Assembly: GCF_900112525.1 (NCBI RefSeq)
Contig: NZ_FOMD01000007.1
Coordinates: 1-64,000, forward strand
Source of the DNA: Klenkia taihuensis
Lineage (GTDB): Bacteria; Actinomycetota; Actinomycetes; Mycobacteriales; Geodermatophilaceae
Reading direction: 5' to 3'
DNA length: 64,000 nt
Shown here: positions 7,938 to 16,135 of the stretch, one piece after another
Numbering within the stretch: the stretch's first letter is position 1
Layout of the letters: each line of letters begins with the position of its first letter
Translations under genes and position numbers: made by a program
Notes under the pieces: generated by a model
Seen by the model: the letters and a program-made list of their open reading frames with translations, nothing else
Databases searched by the model: none
What the model was told of the DNA's origin: nothing

Positions 7938-9391
7938 CGGCGCACACCCTGCCCCGGCAGCACCGAGGAAGCCGTCGCCTGGTCGTACACCCCGACCCGG
8001 GCGAGCACGTCGGGGGCCCGGCGGCGCAGCACCAGCCACAGCACCGGCCCGGGCAGCCAGGCGAGCACGAACACCACGACCACCGCGCCGCTGCCCGACC
8101 ACGACGCCCCGGCGACCGCGACCACCAGCACCGCGGCCGACAGCGCCGCCGCGACCGCGCCGCCGACCAGCGCCGGGCGGGTCAGCTCGCCGATGCGGCG
8201 CAGGAACAGCGGCATGGCCGCGGCCGCGAGCACGTAGGCCAGCACGTAGCCCAGCGCGGACAGCGTCAGCGACCCGGCGAGCACGTCGCGGGCCCGCGCG
8301 CCGCCAGCCAGCGCCACCGCGGGGACGGCGACCACCACCGGCAGGACGAAGGCCAGCGCCACCGACGGCGTGGCGAACCGCGGGTGGGTGCGGCCCAGCG
8401 CGGCCGGCAGCACGCCCTCCCGGGACATCGAGAACAGCACCCGGGCCAGCGCGTTGACCGACCCGGTGACGCAGGCGAAGAAGGACAGCGCGATGCCGAC
8501 GTCCAGCAGCCGGGGCAGCACGCCCAGGCCGTCGGCGTCGGCGAGCTGCGCGACCGGCACGTCGCCGGTGAGCACCTCGACGGGCGCGGCGCGCAGCAGC
8601 ACCACCTGCGCCAGCCCCGCCGCGACGAACAGCACGCCGGTCACCACCGGCGTCCAGAACACCGCCCGGGGGACGGCGACCAGCGGCCGGCGGGCCTCCA
8701 CACCCAGCGTCGCGGCGCTCTCGAACCCCATGAACGCCGCCACCGCGAGGACCAGGCCGGTGGCCACGCCGCCGGCGGTCACCGGGCCGTCGACCACCGC
8801 GGCGCCGGTGCCGGTGCTGCCGTCGTGCGCGGCCAGCAGCACGCCGAGGACGACGACGACCACGCCGAGGGACACCACCTCCAGCGCCAGCGCGACCCGG
8901 GCGGACAGCCGGATGCCGCGCACCGTGGTCAGCGTCGCGACCAGGCCCACCGCGACCGCGAGCAGCGCCGCGACCCAGCCCGGGGGCCGGGCACCGGTGA
9001 ACGGGACGGTGAAGGAGATGGCGTAGGCCACCGTCCCGACCAGCGCCGACACCGCGATGCCGGCGTAGCCGACCACCAGCGCCCAGCCGGCCAGCAGCGC
9101 ACCGCCGGGCCCGAGGCCCTTGGCGGTGAAGCTGTAGACCCCGCCGACGGCGGCCATCCGGCGGGCGAAGGCGGTCAGGCACCAGCCGACCAGCGCGACC
9201 AGCGCGCTGCCCACGACCAGCACCGGCAGGGTGGCCGCCCCGGCCTGCACCATCACGAACGGCGGGACGGCGACGACCGCGGCCGAGGGCGCCAGTGCGC
9301 TCACCGACTGGGCCAGCACCTCGACCATCGACAGGCCCCGCCGGCGCAGCCCGGCCACCGGTGAGCGCGCCGGCAGCTCCTCGATGGTCAC
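7934..9391 (-). CDS. APC family amino acid/amine permease
   Basis: This 485-residue integral membrane protein has about 12-14 hydrophobic helices and the hallmarks of the APC superfamily: an N-terminal GLSMVEVLAQSVSALAPSAA helix and the MGFESAATLGVEARRP loop. It probably imports an amino acid or amine by cation symport. The start is GTG at 9391, with GGAGG just upstream; the alternative much further upstream is not supported. It forms an operon with the IclR regulator and is divergent from a second APC permease that precedes an amine oxidase, which suggests amine or amino acid substrates. Confidence 0.9.
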   Translation of the reverse strand: MTIEELPARSPVAGLRRRGLSMVEVLAQSVSALAPSAAVVAVPPFVMVQAGAATLPVLVVGSALVALVGWCLTAFARRMAAVGGVYSFTAKGLGPGGALLAGWALVVGYAGIAVSALVGTVAYAISFTVPFTGARPPGWVAALLAVAVGLVATLTTVRGIRLSARVALALEVVSLGVVVVVLGVLLAAHDGSTGTGAAVVDGPVTAGGVATGLVLAVAAFMGFESAATLGVEARRPLVAVPRAVFWTPVVTGVLFVAAGLAQVVLLRAAPVEVLTGDVPVAQLADADGLGVLPRLLDVGIALSFFACVTGSVNALARVLFSMSREGVLPAALGRTHPRFATPSVALAFVLPVVVAVPAVALAGGARARDVLAGSLTLSALGYVLAYVLAAAAMPLFLRRIGELTRPALVGGAVAAALSAAVLVVAVAGASWSGSGAVVVVFVLAWLPGPVLWLVLRRRAPDVLARVGVYDQATASSVLPGQGVRR

Positions 9392-9603
9392 GGTCCTCCC
9401 CCGGGTCGGTGGTCGGGCAGCGTAGCCACGGACCGGCCCCGGCAGGTGTCCCGGACGCTGTCCCCGAATGAGAATCGCGGCCCCCGGCGTCCCGTTCGGT
9501 GTCACGGGGATGTTGCGCGAAGATGACGGACGTGTAACCGGGGTCACGCCGGGAGGGTCCACAGTCGGCGACCACCACCCGCCGTCCACCCCCAGGAGCC
9601 CCC
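9392..9603. other. Divergent intergenic region between two APC permeases
   Basis: These 212 bases must hold promoters for both permease transcripts. Two similar boxes stand out: GGTGTCACGGGG at 9499-9510 and GTGTAACCGGGG at 9532-9543. The second lies inside CGTGTAACCGGGGTCACG, with short inverted ends. They are candidate sites for the adjacent IclR regulator. I see no extra gene. Confidence 0.4.
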
Positions 9604-11064
9604 GTGGCCACCGTCTCGGAACCTGCAGCACCCGCCCCCGCGGGCCACCGTCTGACCGGCCGGCTCGGCGTCGGTGCCATCGTGTTCATGGTCGTGGCGG
9701 CAGCCGCGCCGCTGACCGTCGTCGCCGGCACCGTGCCCATCGGCATCGCCGCCGGCAACGGCCCCGGCTACCCGGCCACCTACCTGGTGTCGGCCGTGGT
9801 GCTCGCCTTCTTCGCCGTCGGGTTCACCGCGATGACCCGGCACGTGCCGAACGCCGGCGCCTTCTACTCCTACATCGGCGTGGGCCTGGGCCGCGGCTGG
9901 GGCCTGGGCAGCGCGCTGGTCGCCCTGGTCAGCTACGTGACGGTGCAGGGCGCCGTCCTGGGCTACATCGGCTTCGCCCTCGGCGGGCTGGTCGAGGGCT
10001 ACGGCGGCCCGGCGCTGCCCTGGTGGCTGTGGACCTTCCTGGTCCTGGCGATCACCGCCGTCCTCGGCTTCCGGCACATCGAGCTGTCCAGCAAGGTGCT
10101 CGGCGTCCTGCTGGTCGCCGAGGTCGGCATCGTGCTGGTGCTCGACGCCGTCGTGGTCGGGAAGGGCGGCTCCGACGAGGGCCTGTCGACGGCGTTCCTG
10201 AACCCCTCCGAGGTGCTGTCGGGCGCCCCCGGCCTCGGGCTGATGTTCGCCGTCGCCGGGTTCATCGGGTTCGAGGCCACCGCGATCTTCCGCGACGAGG
10301 CCCGCGACCCCGACCGCACCATCCCCCGCGCCACCTACGCCGCGCTGGCCATCATCGGCGTCTTCTACACGCTGTCGGCCTGGGCCGTGGTCAGCGCCTG
10401 GGGCGACAGCGCGGTCGTCGCCGAGGCCGCCGCCGACCCCGGCAACATGGTCGCCACCACCGCGCAGCGCTACCTGGGGACGGCGGCCGCCGACGTCATC
10501 CAGGTACTGCTGGTGACCAGCCTGTTCGCCGCGGTGCTCAGCTTCCACAACGTGCTGAGCCGCTACTTCTTCTCCCTCGGCAACACCGGCGTCGTCCCCG
10601 CCGCGTGCGGCCGCAGCCACGCCCGGCACGCCTCCCCGCACGTCGCCTCCCTGGTGACCACCGCGATCGGCGTCCTGCTGATGGCCACCAGCGCGATCGC
10701 CGGGCTGGACCCGGTGCTGGAGGTCTTCACCTGGCTGGCCGGCATCGCCAGCGTCGGCATCGTCGGGCTGATGCTGCTGGCCTGCGTCGCCGTCCTGGTG
10801 TTCTTCCGCCGCACCGGAGTCGACCGCCGGCCCTGGCAGACCGTCGTCGCCCCCGGCCTGGGCGTGCTCGGCCTGGCCGGGGTGCTGGTCCTGCTCGTGG
10901 AGAACCTGCCGCTGCTCATGGGCGGCTCGACCGCGCTGGGCATCGGCGCCGGCGTGCTGCTCCTGCTCGCCCTCGGCGGCGGGTTCGTGCTCGCCGCCGC
11001 CCGCCCGTCCGCCGCCCGCGACCTCGTCCGCGCCACCCGCTCCGACGCCGCCCCGCAGATCTGA
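9604..11064 (+). CDS. APC family permease, likely amine importer
   Basis: This 486-residue polytopic protein is of the APC superfamily: RLGVGAIVFMVVAAAAPLTV at the first helix and the conserved GFIGFEATAIFRDEARDPDR loop near the middle. Start GTG with AGGAG about 5 nt upstream. It is followed after 11 nt by a copper amine oxidase, so the likely job is uptake of primary amines (tyramine, phenethylamine or similar) for deamination by that enzyme. The exact substrate is inferred only from context. Confidence 0.9.
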   Translation: MATVSEPAAPAPAGHRLTGRLGVGAIVFMVVAAAAPLTVVAGTVPIGIAAGNGPGYPATYLVSAVVLAFFAVGFTAMTRHVPNAGAFYSYIGVGLGRGWGLGSALVALVSYVTVQGAVLGYIGFALGGLVEGYGGPALPWWLWTFLVLAITAVLGFRHIELSSKVLGVLLVAEVGIVLVLDAVVVGKGGSDEGLSTAFLNPSEVLSGAPGLGLMFAVAGFIGFEATAIFRDEARDPDRTIPRATYAALAIIGVFYTLSAWAVVSAWGDSAVVAEAAADPGNMVATTAQRYLGTAAADVIQVLLVTSLFAAVLSFHNVLSRYFFSLGNTGVVPAACGRSHARHASPHVASLVTTAIGVLLMATSAIAGLDPVLEVFTWLAGIASVGIVGLMLLACVAVLVFFRRTGVDRRPWQTVVAPGLGVLGLAGVLVLLVENLPLLMGGSTALGIGAGVLLLLALGGGFVLAAARPSAARDLVRATRSDAAPQI

Positions 11065-11075
11065 GGAGACCCGCC

Positions 11076-12980
11076 ATGACCACCACCGAGAACCGCACCG
11101 CCACCCACCCGCTGTCCCGGATGACCGCCGAGGAGGTCGACGCCGCCCGCCATTTGGTCACCGACGCCGGCCTCGTGCAGCCCAGCACCGTGTTCGTCTA
11201 CGTGGGCCTCGAGGAGCCGCACAAGCGCGACGTCCAGGAGTTCACCGCGGGCACGCCGGTGGAGCGCCGGCTGCGGGTGCTGCTGCTGGACCGCGCCACC
11301 GGCGCCGGCCGCGACGTCCTCGTCTCCGTCTCCCAGGGCACGGTGCTGCGCGACACCGAGATCGACGGCGTCGCCGACGGGCAGGTGCCCATCACCGACG
11401 CCGAGTTCGAGGCCATCGAGCCGATCCTGGCCGTCGACGAGGCCTGGCAGGCCGCGATGACCAAGCGCGGACTGGGCGTGGCCGACGTCCGCGCGGTGCC
11501 GCTCTCGGCCGGGTCCTACTTCGACGACGAGTTCGGCCACCGCGTCGTCCGCGTCCTCGGCTTCCACCAGGCCGACCCCGACGACCTGCCCTGGGCGCAC
11601 CCGGTGGACGGCGTCGTCGCCTACGTGGACATCACCCGCGGCGTGACGACGGCGGTGCACGACCACTTCGACCTGCCCGTGCCCGCCGAGCGGGTGTCGC
11701 TGCAGGGCACCCCGCGAGACCTCAAGCCGATCGAGATCACCCAGCCCGAGGGCCGCTCGTTCACCGTCGAGGACGACGTCGTCCGCTGGGCCGGCTGGGA
11801 GTTCCGGGTCGGGTTCGACATGCGCGAGGGGTTGGTGCTGAACCAGCTGGCGGTCGACGGCCGGTCGGTGGTCCACCGGGCCTCGATCGCCGAGATGGTC
11901 GTGCCCTACGCCGACCCCTCACCGGTGCGGTTCTGGCAGAACTACTTCGACACCGGCGAGTACCTCTTCGCCCGGTACACCAACGCCCTGGAGCTGGGCT
12001 GCGACTGCCTGGGCGAGATCCACTACTTCGACGCCACGATCGCCGACGAGACCGGCCACCCGCGGGTGATGCGCAACGCGATCTGCCTGCACGAGGAGGA
12101 CTACGGCGTCGCCTGGAAGCACACCGACATGTTCACCGGGATGGCCGAGACCCGGCGCTCCCGGCGGCTGGTGATCAGCTTCTTCACCACGATCGGCAAC
12201 TACGACTACGGCTTCTACTGGTACCTCTACACCGACGGCACGATCCAGCTGGAGTCCAAGGCGACCGGCGTGGTGTTCACCTCGGCCTACCGCGGCGACG
12301 AGCACCCCTACGCCACCGAGATCGCCCCGGGTCTCGGCGCGCCGTTCCACCAGCACCTGTTCTCCGCGCGGCTGGACATGGCCGTGGACGCCGCCGACGG
12401 GTCGGGCAACACCGTGCACGAGGTGGACGCCGTCCGGGTGCCGGTCAGCGACACCAACCCCTACGGCAACGCCTTCACCCGCTCGCTGACCCCGATCACC
12501 CGGGAGTCCGAGGGCGGCCGCACCACCGACGCCACCAAGGGCCGGACCTGGCACGTGGTCAACCCGGGCAAGACCAACCGGCTGGGCCAACCGGTGGGCT
12601 ACGCACTGCACCCCGAGAACGCGCCGGTGCTGCTGGCCGACGACTCCAGCTCGATCCACCAGCGGGCGACGTTCGCGACGAAGTCGCTGTGGGTGACCGA
12701 GTACGACCCGGCCGAGCGCTACCCGGCGGGTGACTTCGTGAACCAGCACCCCGGCGCCGGCGGCCTGCCCGCGTTCACCCGCGACGACGCCGAGCTGACC
12801 GACACCGACGTCGTCCTGTGGCACACCTTCGGGCTGACCCACTTCCCGCGGCCGGAGGACTGGCCGGTCATGCCGACCGACTACGCCGGCTTCGTGCTCA
12901 AGCCGGTCGGGTTCTTCGACGCCAACCCCGCGCTCGGGGTGCCGGCGTCGACGTCGTCGCACTGCCGGGGCAAGGGATGA
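11076..12980 (+). CDS. Copper-containing primary amine oxidase
   Basis: This 634-residue topaquinone enzyme converts primary amines with O2 and water to aldehyde, NH3 and H2O2. Key residues are visible. The cofactor precursor Tyr376 is in the consensus GNYDYG, and the catalytic base Asp292 is in YFDTGEY. The three copper ligands are His425 and His427 (HQHLFSARLD) and His589 (LTHFPRPEDW). Length matches bacterial family members. There is no signal peptide, so it is cytoplasmic like the Arthrobacter enzymes. ATG start with GAGGAG at about 8 nt. The next gene overlaps by 4 bases (ATGA). Confidence 0.96.
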   Translation: MTTTENRTATHPLSRMTAEEVDAARHLVTDAGLVQPSTVFVYVGLEEPHKRDVQEFTAGTPVERRLRVLLLDRATGAGRDVLVSVSQGTVLRDTEIDGVADGQVPITDAEFEAIEPILAVDEAWQAAMTKRGLGVADVRAVPLSAGSYFDDEFGHRVVRVLGFHQADPDDLPWAHPVDGVVAYVDITRGVTTAVHDHFDLPVPAERVSLQGTPRDLKPIEITQPEGRSFTVEDDVVRWAGWEFRVGFDMREGLVLNQLAVDGRSVVHRASIAEMVVPYADPSPVRFWQNYFDTGEYLFARYTNALELGCDCLGEIHYFDATIADETGHPRVMRNAICLHEEDYGVAWKHTDMFTGMAETRRSRRLVISFFTTIGNYDYGFYWYLYTDGTIQLESKATGVVFTSAYRGDEHPYATEIAPGLGAPFHQHLFSARLDMAVDAADGSGNTVHEVDAVRVPVSDTNPYGNAFTRSLTPITRESEGGRTTDATKGRTWHVVNPGKTNRLGQPVGYALHPENAPVLLADDSSSIHQRATFATKSLWVTEYDPAERYPAGDFVNQHPGAGGLPAFTRDDAELTDTDVVLWHTFGLTHFPRPEDWPVMPTDYAGFVLKPVGFFDANPALGVPASTSSHCRGKG

Positions 12981-13330
12981 CCACGGTCCTGCCCGCCCGG
13001 CTGCGTGCCCCGGTCCTCGGCCGGGCGGCCGCCGTCCTCGCGCTGGCGTCGGCCGCGGTGCACCTGGTGCTGGCCGCGTCCGGGGACGTGTCCGCGGTGG
13101 CGATGGCGGGGATGGCGCTGGTCTGCGTGCCGTGCGCGATGCACCTGTGGCGGGCGCCGACGGCGTCGGTGTGGGGCCTGACCGCGCTGGTCGACCTCGG
13201 CATGCTGGCGCTGCACGCGCCGGTGGTGGCCGGGCACGGGATGCACCACGGGGCCGGTGCGGGGCACGTCGCGCTCGGGTTGGTGGCAGCGCAGCTGGTG
13301 CTGGCCGCGGTGGCGCTGCTGCGCCGGTGA
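12977..13330 (+). CDS. Small His/Met/Cys-rich membrane protein coupled to amine oxidase
   Basis: This 117-residue protein has four predicted membrane helices. It carries a cluster of soft-metal side chains: Cys50, Cys53, Met55 and His56 (CVPCAMH) in one helix, and His80, His87, Met89, His90, His91 and His97 around a loop (GHGMHHGAGAGH). Its ATG overlaps the amine oxidase stop by 4 bases. That tight coupling suggests a role linked to the enzyme, for example copper supply, but this is inference; I do not recognise the family. A bidirectional hairpin follows. Confidence 0.7.
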   Translation: MTTVLPARLRAPVLGRAAAVLALASAAVHLVLAASGDVSAVAMAGMALVCVPCAMHLWRAPTASVWGLTALVDLGMLALHAPVVAGHGMHHGAGAGHVALGLVAAQLVLAAVALLRR

Positions 13331-13333
13331 TGA

Positions 13334-13365
13334 GGGGTGGGTCCGCCGCGGTGCGGGCCCACCCC
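13334..13365. terminator. Bidirectional terminator
   Basis: A 13-bp stem with one G-T pair runs from GGGGTGGGTCCGC at 13334-13346 to its partner at 13353-13365, with a 6-nt loop and TT following. It lies between convergent genes and can serve both. Confidence 0.8.
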
Positions 13366-13373
13366 TTGCGGTG

Positions 13374-13475
13374 TCAGTGCCGGGTGGTGCCGCAGTCGGT
13401 GCAGCGCTTGCGGTGGGACTCGTTCGTGGTCGGGCAGTTGGCGCAGGTCCAGGCGCCGCGCTCGAGGGTGCGCAT
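13374..13475 (-). CDS. 33-residue RanBP2-type zinc finger protein
   Basis: This is a very short but convincing gene: ATG at 13475, TGA at 13374-13376, GGAG about 8 nt upstream of the start, and a strong terminator just after the stop. The peptide has Trp9, Cys11, Cys14, Asn18, Cys25 and Cys28. This fits the RanBP2 zinc-finger consensus W-x-C-x2-C-x3-N-x6-C-x2-C exactly. It is nearly all finger, with a basic stretch (SHRKR) between the Cys pairs. Such fingers bind RNA or protein in eukaryotes; its bacterial role is unknown. Confidence 0.75.
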   Translation of the reverse strand: MRTLERGAWTCANCPTTNESHRKRCTDCGTTRH

Positions 13476-13571
13476 GGTGGTCTCCGGAGCTCGTCGGGAT
13501 GTGACGAGCGCAACGCTACCCAGACGTCATGACGTCCTGATGAACTCGCGGTTGCGTGTCGAGGACGACCC

Positions 13572-14192
13572 TCAGGCGCGCGGCAGGACCCCGCACCCGC
13601 CGCCGGAGCAGGCGCACCCGGCGCAGGCGGCCGGGACCGCCGGCGCCGGCTCGTTCGCCAGCTTCCGCAGCGCCACCGCGCCGACGAGGGTCGCGATGCC
13701 GGCGACGAGGACCGCCACCGCCACGGCGAGGACGGCGAGGGCCGCCAGGTAGCCCGGTCCCCCGAGCACCGCGCCCGCGGCCAGCGCGGCCACCGCGACG
13801 GCGACGGCGGCGGCCGCGGCAGCCCGCCGCCGGGCCCGGACGACCAGCGCAGCCAGGACGCCGGCGAGGGCCACCACGCAGGTCCAGGCCGCGACGACGG
13901 CCGGGAACAGGGCCAGCCCGACGGCGACCGCACCGAGCCAGACCGCGCCGGCGCCGAGGGCGGCCACCGACCGCTCGACCGAACCCGCCCGGGCGGCGCG
14001 CAGCGTGCCCACGCCGCGCAGCACGGCCAGGACGCCGACGCCGGCCAGCATGACGCGCACGCCGGTGTCGGCGACGACCACGCCGACCACCGCGAGCACC
14101 ACCAGCACGGCACCCTGCAGGGCCGTCCACGGCCAGGACCGCCGGGCCTGCTCGGGGGCCGGGACAGGGGTGGAGGTGGCAGCGCTCGTCAC
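13572..14192 (-). CDS. Membrane protein with Cys-rich C-terminal tail
   Basis: This 206-residue protein has about six hydrophobic helices in an Ala/Val-rich sequence, loosely like HdeD/DUF308 proteins, though I cannot confirm the family. The last 20 residues carry four cysteines in CAGCACSGGGCG, a likely metal-binding or redox tail. The GTG start at 14192 was chosen because it precedes the Ser/Thr/Pro-rich N-terminus; an upstream ATG would add a hydrophilic, non-convincing leader. It is divergent from the DUF1206 pair. Confidence 0.6.
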   Translation of the reverse strand: MTSAATSTPVPAPEQARRSWPWTALQGAVLVVLAVVGVVVADTGVRVMLAGVGVLAVLRGVGTLRAARAGSVERSVAALGAGAVWLGAVAVGLALFPAVVAAWTCVVALAGVLAALVVRARRRAAAAAAVAVAVAALAAGAVLGGPGYLAALAVLAVAVAVLVAGIATLVGAVALRKLANEPAPAVPAACAGCACSGGGCGVLPRA

Positions 14193-14296
14193 GGGGACAA
14201 GTGTCCCCCATCCGACCGGCGGAACCGGTTCGGCTGTGCCACGCTGCCCGGAACGGGGCCGCAGTCCACACCCAGCAGCCGCACGGAGGTCCCCCC

Positions 14297-15124
14297 ATGA
14301 GCGCACAGCAGACCGCCGGCCGGGTCGCCCGGTCCGACGCGCTGGAGCACCTGGCCCGCGTCGGGCTGGTCGCCTACGGCGTGGTGCACCTGCTCATCGC
14401 GTGGCTCGCGCTGCAGTTGGCGTGGGGCGGTGGCAACGGGTCCGCCGACCAGTCCGGTGCGCTGCAGACGGTGGCGTCCGAGCCGTTCGGCAGGCCGCTG
14501 CTGTGGGTGCTCGGCGTGGGGCTCATCGCGCTGGCGCTGTGGCAGGCCGCCGAGGTGCTGCGGTACACCGGCGGGCTCTCCGGGTCCGGCGACGCGAAGA
14601 AGAAGGCGGTCACCGGCGTCGTCAAGTGCGTCGGCAAGGTGGTCGTCTACGCCTTCCTCGCCTTCTCCGCGCTGCGGTTCGCCACCGGCGGGGGGTCGTC
14701 CAGCTCGGCCGAGCAGCAGCAGACCACGTCGGGCACGTTCGGCCTGCCCGGCGGGCGGTTCCTCGTCGGCGTCGCGGGCCTGGTCGTGATCGGTGTCGGC
14801 GTCTACCAGGTGGTGAAGGGCCTCAGGAAGAAGTTCCTGGAGGAGATCGACACCTCCTCGGCGTCGCCGCAGCAGGTGCGGGTGGTCGAGCGGCTGGGGC
14901 AGGTGGGGTACGTCGCGAAGGGCGCGGCGTTCGTCGTCGTCGGCGGGCTGCTCGCCTACGCGGCGATCACCTTCGACCCCTCGAAGGCCACCGGCCTGGA
15001 CGGCGCCATGCACACGATCCTGCAGGCCCCCTTCGGCCAGTGGCTGCTGACCCTGGTCGCCCTGGGCATCGCCGCGTTCGGCGTCTTCTGCTTCTTCCGC
15101 GCGCGCTACCCGCAGCGCACCTGA
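14297..15124 (+). CDS. DUF1206 family membrane protein
   Basis: This 275-residue protein is built of three internal repeats of a two-helix unit. Each begins with a motif like ARVGLVAYGVVHLLIAWLAL, GKVVVYAFLAF or GQVGYVAKGAAFVVVG, the DUF1206 pattern. Six membrane helices are expected and the function is unknown. ATG start with GGAGGT about 7 nt upstream. It is followed 3 nt after its stop by a paralogue, so the two form an operon. Confidence 0.9.
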   Translation: MSAQQTAGRVARSDALEHLARVGLVAYGVVHLLIAWLALQLAWGGGNGSADQSGALQTVASEPFGRPLLWVLGVGLIALALWQAAEVLRYTGGLSGSGDAKKKAVTGVVKCVGKVVVYAFLAFSALRFATGGGSSSSAEQQQTTSGTFGLPGGRFLVGVAGLVVIGVGVYQVVKGLRKKFLEEIDTSSASPQQVRVVERLGQVGYVAKGAAFVVVGGLLAYAAITFDPSKATGLDGAMHTILQAPFGQWLLTLVALGIAAFGVFCFFRARYPQRT

Positions 15125-15127
15125 CGC

Positions 15128-16048
15128 GTGGCGGAGCTGCCCCCCGCGCTGAGCCGGGCCCTGGACCGGGTGGTCGCCCGCATCCCCGACCGGTGGCTGG
15201 ACCGCGCGCACGCGGTGGCCGACCACGCCCGGGAGGTCACCGACCACCCGTGGCTGGAACGGTTGGCGCAGGTCGGGCTGGTCGCCTACGGCGCGGTGCA
15301 CCTGCTCATCGGGTGGCTGGCGTTCACCGTCGCCTGGCGGGTCGACCCGGACGCCGCCGACGCCGACCAGGCCGGCGCGCTGCGGACGGTGTCGGAGTCC
15401 CCCGGTGGACTGGTGCTGCTGTGGGTGATCGGGCTGGGCCTGCTGTCGCTCGCGGTGTGGCAGGCCGGTGAGGTGCTGCGCTGGTGGACCGGGCTGCTGG
15501 TCCCCGACCGCCGGTTGCACGCGGCGTTCGTGTGCGCGAAGTGCGTGGCCAAGGCGGTGGTCTACGGAGCACTGGCGGTGGTGGCGCTGGTGTTCGCGGT
15601 CGGGGCCCGCTACGACGCCACCGACAGCACGCAGGACCTGACCGACGACCTGCTGGAGATCCCCGGCGGCGCGGCACTGCTGGTGCTGGGCGGCCTGGGG
15701 GTGGTCGGGGTCGGGGTGTACCTGGCCTGGCGCGGCTGGACGGCGGGGTTCATGAAGGACATCGACCTGGACGCCGCGCCGGACAAGTACGAGCCGACGA
15801 TCGCCGCGGTGGGCCGGGTGGGCTACCTGGCCAAGGCGGTGGCCTTCGCCGTCGCCGGCGGCCTGGTGGTGTTCGCCGCGGCCACCCGCGACGTGTCCAC
15901 GGCGACCGGCCTGGACGGCGCCCTCAACGCCATCGGCGCCGTGCCCGCCGGCCAGTGGCTGCTCACCGCCGTCGCCGCCGGGTTCGCGGCGTTCGGCGTC
16001 TACGCCCTGGCCCGCGCCCGCTACCCCGACCGCGACCCCGCCACCTGA
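15128..16048 (+). CDS. DUF1206 family membrane protein, second copy
   Basis: This 306-residue paralogue of the preceding gene shares the three-repeat layout (AQVGLVAYGAVHLLIGWLAF, AKAVVYGALAVVAL, GRVGYLAKAVAFAVAGG). It differs by an N-terminal hydrophilic extension of about 35 residues. The GTG start lies 3 nt after the previous stop, so translation is probably coupled. Function unknown; a heteromeric membrane complex of the two paralogues is a fair guess. Confidence 0.9.
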   Translation: MAELPPALSRALDRVVARIPDRWLDRAHAVADHAREVTDHPWLERLAQVGLVAYGAVHLLIGWLAFTVAWRVDPDAADADQAGALRTVSESPGGLVLLWVIGLGLLSLAVWQAGEVLRWWTGLLVPDRRLHAAFVCAKCVAKAVVYGALAVVALVFAVGARYDATDSTQDLTDDLLEIPGGAALLVLGGLGVVGVGVYLAWRGWTAGFMKDIDLDAAPDKYEPTIAAVGRVGYLAKAVAFAVAGGLVVFAAATRDVSTATGLDGALNAIGAVPAGQWLLTAVAAGFAAFGVYALARARYPDRDPAT

Positions 16049-16063
16049 CGGCGCCCACCACCC

Positions 16064-16093
16064 GCGGTGGCCGGACCCAGCACCGGCCACCGC
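16064..16093. terminator. Bidirectional terminator
   Basis: A perfect 11-bp stem, GCGGTGGCCGG at 16064-16074 with its complement at 16083-16093 and an 8-nt loop, lies between the convergent DUF1206 and HNH genes. Confidence 0.75.
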
Positions 16094-16135
16094 ACCCAGT
16101 CGACGCCGCCACAGCGCACGCCGCACCCGGGCGAC

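Noticed and set aside
9392-9603. A small coding gene between the two APC permeases
   Set aside because: Short open frames exist but none has a start with a Shine-Dalgarno or a plausible protein composition. The region fits a divergent promoter.
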